This document shows positions 14,243 to 18,578 of a stretch of 18,578 nucleotides of DNA, piece by piece. The position numbers were made by a program, and so were the translations under genes. Positions within the stretch are counted from its first letter, which is position 1, and each line of letters opens with the position of its first letter. A model generated the notes under the pieces. The model was not told where the DNA came from and made no database searches. It worked only from the letters and a program-made list of their open reading frames with translations. The DNA is from Endomicrobiia bacterium (GTDB lineage: Bacteria; Elusimicrobiota; Endomicrobiia; Endomicrobiales; Endomicrobiaceae), in NCBI GenBank assembly GCA_009782015.1, contig WQUP01000263.1, positions 1 through 18,578 of the forward strand, written 5' to 3'.

Positions 14243-15217
14243 ATGAAAAAACTATTTATCATCTTAGGCGTTTTGATAATCGGCGGCATCGCCGCCTTTT
14301 TTATCTTCCGGCCGGCAAAGCCGGTTGTTGACAAGGAAACGCAGCTTCAAAAGCGCGATTTGCGCGTTGAATTCAGGGAGACCGGGCAGGTTACTCCGCG
14401 CAACAGGCTTGCAATCAAGCCGCCGTTTGCCGGAAGAATAGAGGAAGTTTTGGTGCAGGAAGGGGATCTTATAAAGAAAGGCGAGATTATCATCTGGATG
14501 AGCTCGAGCGAAAGAGCGGCCATGATCGACGCGGCAAGAGCAATGGGTGACAGCGAGTACAAGAGATGGCAGGAAATTTACAAGCCCACGCCGATAGTTG
14601 CCCCGATGAACGGCTTTATAATTCTCAGGCAAAACGAGCCCGGGCAGACCGTCACTTCGGCAGACGCGCCGCTTGTGATGGCGGACGACCTTATAATCGA
14701 GGCAAGCGTTGACGAGACGGATCTGCGCTACATAAAAATCGGCGATACGCTGAACATGTATCTTGACGCTTATCCCGACGACACTTTCCAGGGAAGAGTC
14801 GAGCATATAGCTTACGAATCGACGGTAGTCAGCAATGTGACGGTTTATACGATAAAAATACGTCCTTTAAAAAAGCCGAAAGTTTTCCGCGCAGGAATGA
14901 CCGCCACCATAACCGTAACCGCGGAATCCAAAAAAGACGCAATGACTATTCCCAGTTCTTTCTTAACCGATAAAAACGGCAAAAAAACCGTAACCGTCCA
15001 AACCGGCAAAGGTGTTTTTGAAACAAGAAACGTCAAGACCGGAATGAGCGACGGAAGACATACGGAAATTCTTTCAGGCATCAATGAAAACGACACGGTC
15101 GTAATTCTTAAAACCGCAACCGCCGCAAAAGCCAAATCGTTTATGAGCAGACCGGCGCCGAGCAAAACGACAAGCGGCGGCAATACAGGCTCCGGTTCCG
15201 GCTCCGCCGGAAAGTAG
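14243..15217 (+). CDS. Periplasmic adaptor subunit (MacA/HlyD-like) of an ABC efflux pump
   Basis: The 324-residue protein is anchored by an N-terminal membrane helix (~4-23). It shows the barrel-sandwich (lipoyl-like) halves AGRIEEVLVQEGDLIKKGEIIIW (~68-90) and PIVAPMNGFIILRQNEPGQTV (~118-138). A beta-barrel domain (LIIEASVDETDLRYIKIGD onward) and a membrane-proximal domain follow, then a Gly/Ser-rich tail. It would link the MacB-type transporter to the TolC channel. The segment between the two lipoyl halves is only about 30 residues, much shorter than the coiled-coil hairpin of classic MacA, so docking to the channel must differ. AGAGG precedes the ATG at 14243. A terminator-like hairpin with T6 lies within the first codons (14282-14302). 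Confidence 0.85.
   Translation: MKKLFIILGVLIIGGIAAFFIFRPAKPVVDKETQLQKRDLRVEFRETGQVTPRNRLAIKPPFAGRIEEVLVQEGDLIKKGEIIIWMSSSERAAMIDAARAMGDSEYKRWQEIYKPTPIVAPMNGFIILRQNEPGQTVTSADAPLVMADDLIIEASVDETDLRYIKIGDTLNMYLDAYPDDTFQGRVEHIAYESTVVSNVTVYTIKIRPLKKPKVFRAGMTATITVTAESKKDAMTIPSSFLTDKNGKKTVTVQTGKGVFETRNVKTGMSDGRHTEILSGINENDTVVILKTATAAKAKSFMSRPAPSKTTSGGNTGSGSGSAGK
14282..14302 (+). terminator. Terminator-like hairpin inside the start of the adaptor gene
   Basis: GGCGGC-ATC-GCCGCC followed directly by six T has the form of an intrinsic terminator, but it lies in the codons for GGIAAFF of the adaptor's membrane helix. It may be chance, or it could lower expression of the adaptor and downstream genes relative to tolC. 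Confidence 0.35.
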
Positions 15218-15226
15218 TTGTTGTTT

Positions 15227-15300
15227 CTTCTCCCCTTGCGGGAGAAGGACTTGCGAAACAACAAGGTTGTGAAGCAAGAGGATGAGGGGTATGATGCAGG
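15227..15300. repeat. Left inverted repeat of the DUF559 cassette
   Basis: It contains the hairpin CTTCTCCC/GGGAGAAG (15227-15247), then the nested stem CTTGC...ACAAC/GTTGT...GCAAG (about 15249-15279), then GAGGGGTATGATGCAG (15284-15299). The last 16 bp recur, inverted with one mismatch, at 15651-15666. Confidence 0.85.
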
Positions 15301-15788
15301 ATTTCAATGAGCCCAAACACAGACCATATTCAACGAAGCTGAAAAGTCTTGCAAAAAGCAACAGACATAAACCAACCGATGCTGAACAGAAACTCTGGCG
15401 GCAGCTGAGAAACAAATATAAAGATTTAAAGTTTAGACGGCAGTTTTCAATAGACAATAAATATATTGCAGATTTTGTTTGCCTGGAAAAAAGATTGATA
15501 ATCGAAATTGACGGCGGGCAGCACAATGAAAATGGACATGATAAGGAAAGGACGCGATATTTAGAAAATATCGGTTTTAAAGTTATTCGTTTTTGGAATA
15601 ACGACGTTTTGAATAATATTCAAGTTTGTCTTGATGCTATTTACAGGGAACTGCATTATACCCCTCACCCGAACACGTTGTGTTCACCCTCTCCCGCAAG
15701 GGGCGAGGGAACGGCGCAAAAGACAGTAATTCCGGAAGGTTGGGGAAAGGCAACGAGAAATGAAAGTAATCGAATTAAAAGGCCTTAA
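15294..15788 (+). CDS. DUF559-domain endonuclease-like protein in a repeat-bounded cassette
   Basis: The 164-residue product carries a DUF559 domain (VSR-like PD-(D/E)xK nuclease fold, residues ~12-118). The likely catalytic set is Asp60 (ADF), Glu71 and Asp73 (IIEIDGGQH), with His77 and the family-typical RFWNNDVL near the end. Of three clustered ATG codons (15282, 15291, 15294) the last is best spaced from GAGGGG, which is itself part of the inverted repeat. The last ~45 residues (from about HYTPHPN through SPSPARGEG) are read-through of the right inverted repeat and former intergenic DNA. The gene overlaps the macB start by 29 nt. It separates the adaptor from the ABC transporter gene and has no obvious role in efflux. 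A role in moving or maintaining the cassette is an inference. Confidence 0.82.
   Translation: MQDFNEPKHRPYSTKLKSLAKSNRHKPTDAEQKLWRQLRNKYKDLKFRRQFSIDNKYIADFVCLEKRLIIEIDGGQHNENGHDKERTRYLENIGFKVIRFWNNDVLNNIQVCLDAIYRELHYTPHPNTLCSPSPARGEGTAQKTVIPEGWGKATRNESNRIKRP
15651..15713. repeat. Right inverted repeat of the DUF559 cassette
   Basis: CTGCATTATACCCCTC (15651-15666) pairs with the left copy. Then come the hairpins GAACAC-GTT-GTGTTC (15671-15685) and CCCTCTCCC/GGGCGAGGG (15688-15709), mirroring the two-hairpin layout of the left end. It is translated as the tail of the nuclease protein. Confidence 0.85.
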
Positions 15789-17715
15789 AAAGACCTATTA
15801 CCTTGAAAAAATAGACGTTCCGGTTCTGCACGGCATAGATTTGGAAGTCGAGCAGGGGGAATTTGTCGCCATTATGGGTCATTCCGGCAGCGGAAAGTCC
15901 ACGCTTTTAAATATCATCGGGCTTTTGGATAAACCGAGTGAAGGCTCGTTTAAGCTGGCGGGCATAGAAGTTTCAAAGTATTCCGACGATGAGCTTGCTT
16001 CGCTTCGCAACCAGTATCTCGGCTTTATTTTTCAGCAGTTTCATCTGCTGCCCAAACTTACGGCTCTTGAAAATGTGCATCTGCCTGTCATATACTCAAA
16101 TTCTAAAGACGAATCTCACCACGAAAATCCGGAAAAACTTTTAAAGCTTGTGGGACTTGAAGACAGAATGGACCACCGCCCCAACGAGCTTTCCGGCGGG
16201 CAGCAGCAGAGAGTCGCCGTTGCGCGTTCGCTTGTAAACAAGCCGCTCATAATATTTGCCGACGAGCCTACCGGCAACCTTGACACTAAATCAACCAAAG
16301 AAATAATAAAAATGCTCAGAGATTTAAACGATTCCGGCATAACCATAGTTATGGTTACTCACGAGCCGGATTTGACGGCTTACGCCACAAGAACCATAAA
16401 ACTTCAGGACGGCGTCATAATCTCCGACGAAAAAACGCGGCCTGCGGATGCCGGCAAAGATAAACGCGGCGCGCAAGAGCTTAAGCATAAGGTATTTTCG
16501 GCGTCGCGCATAAAAGATTATTTTGCCGAGGCGTTAAGAGCTCTTGCCGGAAACAAGATGCGTTCCATTCTTTCTATTTTGGGAGTAATGATTGGCGTGG
16601 CAAGTCTTATAGCCATGCTTGCCGTGGGCACCGGTGCGCAGAAGGCGATACAGGATCAGGTTTCAAGCCTGGGCTCCAATCTTTTGACGGTCTCTCCGGG
16701 CGCAACTCAGAGAGGCGGAATATCGTCGGAAGCCGGCTCGAGAATGAGGCTTTATTACACCGACATAGCAGATCTTAAAAGGCGCGTTCCGGGAATTTCC
16801 GGCATTGCCGGCTACGCTTCGGGAAGAGTGCAGGCAGTGGCCAACGGCAAAAACTACAACACGCGCATGGACGGCGTATCGATCGACTACTTCAGCATAC
16901 GCAACTCGTTTCCGTCAAGCGGCAGGGTATTTACTTCGCAGGAAGATACGGAAAAACAAAAACTTGTTCTCATCGGCGAAACGGTCAGGCAGAATCTTTT
17001 TCCCGACGGCCGCGACGTCATAGGCGAATACATAAAGATAAACCGTATAGATTTTCAAATTATAGGTATACTGCCGGTAAAAGGCTCAAGCGGATACAGA
17101 GATGAGGACGACAAAGTTGTTATTCCGCTCAACACCGCGCTCAACAGGGTATTCGGGACGGAAAACTTGAGCAACATGGACGTGCAGGTGAAAGACGGTG
17201 CGGATATGGGCGAAGTTTCAGACGCGATAATCAGCAGGCTTTTGATAACCCACAGGCAGACCGACAGAGAATCCGTGCGCGTGCGCAACATGGCGGAGAT
17301 ACAGGAAACTATGTCTTCGATGGCTAACGCATTTTCGCTGCTTTTGGGCTCGATAGCTTTTATAAGTTTGCTTGTCGGCGGCATAGGAATAATGAACATA
17401 ATGTTCGTCTCTGTTTCCGAGAGAACAAAAGAGATAGGCCTGCGCAAAGCGATAGGCGCAAACAACGCCGACATACTTTTTCAGTTTATAATAGAATCCA
17501 TATTTGTCTGCAGCGCGGGCGGATTAATAGGAATAGTCGCAGGCTCCGGCGGCGCGGTTTTAGTAAGCAAAATCGCCGGATGGACGACTTCCATAACTCC
17601 GTTTTCAGTAATTCTCGCCTTCTGCTTTTCCGCGCTTACCGGCCTTGTTTTCGGCGTATGGCCCGCAAGAAAAGCCTCGCTGTTGGATCCGATAGATGCT
17701 TTGAGACACGACTAA
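15760..17715 (+). CDS. macB: MacB-type ABC exporter (fused ATPase and permease)
   Basis: The 651-residue protein joins an N-terminal ATPase to a C-terminal FtsX-type permease, as in MacB. ATPase motifs: Walker [10 protein letters not shown] (40-48), signature [10 protein letters not shown] (~144-153), Walker B with [12 protein letters not shown] (~164-175). The first membrane helix ([19 protein letters not shown], ~269-287) leads into a large periplasmic domain. Three further helices lie near the C terminus, with [14 protein letters not shown] and [18 protein letters not shown] typical of the family. It should drive export with the adaptor and TolC-like channel. MacB relatives move macrolides, lipopeptides, toxins or lipoproteins; the substrate here is unknown. 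The ATG at 15760 lies inside the end of the DUF559 gene and has only a weak AACGAGA ribosome-binding site. Confidence 0.92.
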   Translation: MKVIELKGLKKTYYLEKIDVPVLHGIDLEVEQGEFVAIMGHSGSGKSTLLNIIGLLDKPSEGSFKLAGIEVSKYSDDELASLRNQYLGFIFQQFHLLPKLTALENVHLPVIYSNSKDESHHENPEKLLKLVGLEDRMDHRPNELSGGQQQRVAVARSLVNKPLIIFADEPTGNLDTKSTKEIIKMLRDLNDSGITIVMVTHEPDLTAYATRTIKLQDGVIISDEKTRPADAGKDKRGAQELKHKVFSASRIKDYFAEALRALAGNKMRSILSILGVMIGVASLIAMLAVGTGAQKAIQDQVSSLGSNLLTVSPGATQRGGISSEAGSRMRLYYTDIADLKRRVPGISGIAGYASGRVQAVANGKNYNTRMDGVSIDYFSIRNSFPSSGRVFTSQEDTEKQKLVLIGETVRQNLFPDGRDVIGEYIKINRIDFQIIGILPVKGSSGYRDEDDKVVIPLNTALNRVFGTENLSNMDVQVKDGADMGEVSDAIISRLLITHRQTDRESVRVRNMAEIQETMSSMANAFSLLLGSIAFISLLVGGIGIMNIMFVSVSERTKEIGLRKAIGANNADILFQFIIESIFVCSAGGLIGIVAGSGGAVLVSKIAGWTTSITPFSVILAFCFSALTGLVFGVWPARKASLLDPIDALRHD

Positions 17716-17716
17716 A

Positions 17717-17830
17717 TAGAAGCTGAGAGGGCTGAGAAGTTGGGAGGCTGAGCAAAAACAAAAATTTTGTTGCCGTTGTTGTTGCTCAGCTTCTCAGCTG
17801 CCCAACTTCTCAACTTCTGGACTTTGCCGT
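17717..17830. repeat. Intergenic palindrome A4 (GAAGYTGA-type arms)
   Basis: The left arm (about 17718-17751) and right arm (about 17783-17818) are complementary. The core GCAAAAACAAAAATTTTG resembles the A1 core. The right end continues to TTTGCCGTTC. A T-rich stretch (17831-17842) follows, so the hairpin may also end the macB transcript, but the T-run is not adjacent to the stem. Confidence 0.85.
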
Positions 17831-17896
17831 TCTTTTTTGTTTAAATACACTCGTTGTTTTTATGAGTTCGTATATTTAAAAGGGGGGAGAAGTATT

Positions 17897-18578
17897 ATGA
17901 AAAGTTTTACTGTTTTTGCGGTGCTTTGCGGTATGTCTTTGGCGGTTTTGAGCGGTTGCGCCGGCCTTGGCGCATTGGGCGACGAGAGCGACGGTTCAAC
18001 GGGTGGCGTTACGGAAATGGCGGCGAGCACGGTAGGAGCGCTTGCGTCAAATTCTACAACGCTTGGAACAGTTATGTCTAAACTTAACAGCGATAACGCG
18101 CTTATAAGGCTGGGCGCGGTAAAAGCGGTCGCACAGATGGGCGCGTCCGGCGCGCAGGCTGTTCCGGCGCTGATTCCCATGCTTCAAAGCCCTGATGCAA
18201 ATACCCGCGCAAACGCGGCTTTTGCTCTCGGCCAGATAGGCCCTAAAGCCAGCGCGGCTGTGCCTGATCTTGTAAAACTCATTACGGACAAAGACGAAAA
18301 AACGCAGAGAAACGCGGTTGAAGCCATAGCAAATATCGGCGGCGCAAACGTGCCCGCGCTTGTGATGCCGCTTCTTATAAACGTAAATCCGACCGTTCAG
18401 CAGTCAGCCATGCAGCTGCTCGGACAGTACGGAACCGCGTCAAAAGACGCGATCCCGACTTTAGTGCAGCTCGCTTCCGGCAACCAGAATTTGAGGCAGA
18501 TGGCCTTGGACGCTTTGGTAAAAATAGGCCCGGATTCAATAGCCGCGCTTACGCCTTTACTTACTTCCGGCGACACTG
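17897..18578 (+). CDS. HEAT-repeat lipoprotein (5' part; runs off the window)
   Basis: The open frame starts at ATG 17897 behind a strong AGGGGGGAG ribosome-binding site and stays open to the last base (227 codons seen). A signal peptide ends in the lipobox LSGC, with the lipidated cysteine at residue 21. After a Gly/Ser/Asp-rich linker, about five HEAT/PBS-lyase-type helical repeats follow, with the recurring pattern A..AL..IG..A..AVP.L..LL (examples: GAVKAVAQMGASGAQAVPALIPML and NAAFALGQIGPKASAAVPDLVKLI). Such repeats form a curved protein-binding scaffold, here on a membrane surface facing the periplasm or outside. Partner and full length are unknown. Confidence 0.85.
   Translation, partial: MKSFTVFAVLCGMSLAVLSGCAGLGALGDESDGSTGGVTEMAASTVGALASNSTTLGTVMSKLNSDNALIRLGAVKAVAQMGASGAQAVPALIPMLQSPDANTRANAAFALGQIGPKASAAVPDLVKLITDKDEKTQRNAVEAIANIGGANVPALVMPLLINVNPTVQQSAMQLLGQYGTASKDAIPTLVQLASGNQNLRQMALDALVKIGPDSIAALTPLLTSGDT

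Noticed and set aside
15294..15788. DUF559 protein as part of a restriction-modification or mismatch-repair system
   Set aside because: No methyltransferase or restriction gene is nearby; the repeat-bounded cassette explains its placement better.
868..17830. Palindromes as chimeric-read or assembly artefacts
   Set aside because: Arms are imperfect, cores are distinct and flanks are unique genes at each site, which argues for real elements; long reads would settle it.
17821..17880. TTGCCG/TACACT as a promoter for the HEAT lipoprotein
   Set aside because: Both boxes match consensus poorly, and the -35 is part of repeat A4; several equally weak alternatives exist.

Overview
The window comes from a diderm (Gram-negative-type) bacterium. 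It encodes an outer-membrane beta-barrel protein, two lipoproteins and a TolC/adaptor/MacB-type tripartite exporter. Base composition is moderate, with free use of ATA and AGA/AGG codons. The phylum cannot be fixed from 18.6 kb. Elusimicrobiota or a similar host-associated or metagenomic lineage is a guess, based on the stand-alone MetH reactivation protein, the DUF116 protein and the dense intergenic repeats. No rRNA, tRNA, CRISPR array, integrase or complete insertion sequence was seen.

Layout from left to right. (1) A ZIP-family metal transporter and an outer-membrane barrel protein, both on the minus strand. (2) A methionine-synthase pair on the plus strand: a stand-alone reactivation-domain protein followed by MetH, which lacks that domain. 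An MdtD-like DHA2 transporter and a lipoprotein of unknown function follow. (3) On the minus strand, a DUF5672-type glycosyltransferase and a polytopic GT-C-like membrane protein separated by 4 nt, then an FmdB-type zinc ribbon, a DEAD-box RNA helicase with a DbpA-type RNA-binding domain, and a DUF116 protein. (4) A 3' remnant of an otherwise lost outer-membrane protein gene. (5) On the plus strand, a tolC-like, macA-like, macB-like efflux operon with its own promoter, interrupted between macA and macB by a DUF559 nuclease cassette bounded by inverted repeats. (6) The beginning of a HEAT-repeat lipoprotein that runs off the window.

The most unusual content is repetitive. Almost every gene boundary carries an imperfect palindrome of about 60-130 bp whose arms are tandem arrays of 7-8 bp units. 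At least four unrelated unit sequences share this architecture. Different families share the same core, and several carry the same short AACGGCA motif at an end. That end often lies on a stop codon, or reads in frame so that the repeat supplies the last residues and stop codon of the upstream gene. Other palindromic or tandem repeats lie inside coding regions in multiples of three (the GT-C-like protein, MetH, the DUF5672 protein). The repeats appear to have repeatedly colonised gene ends and tolerated spots in proteins. The DUF559 cassette may be a protein-coding member of the same repeat world.
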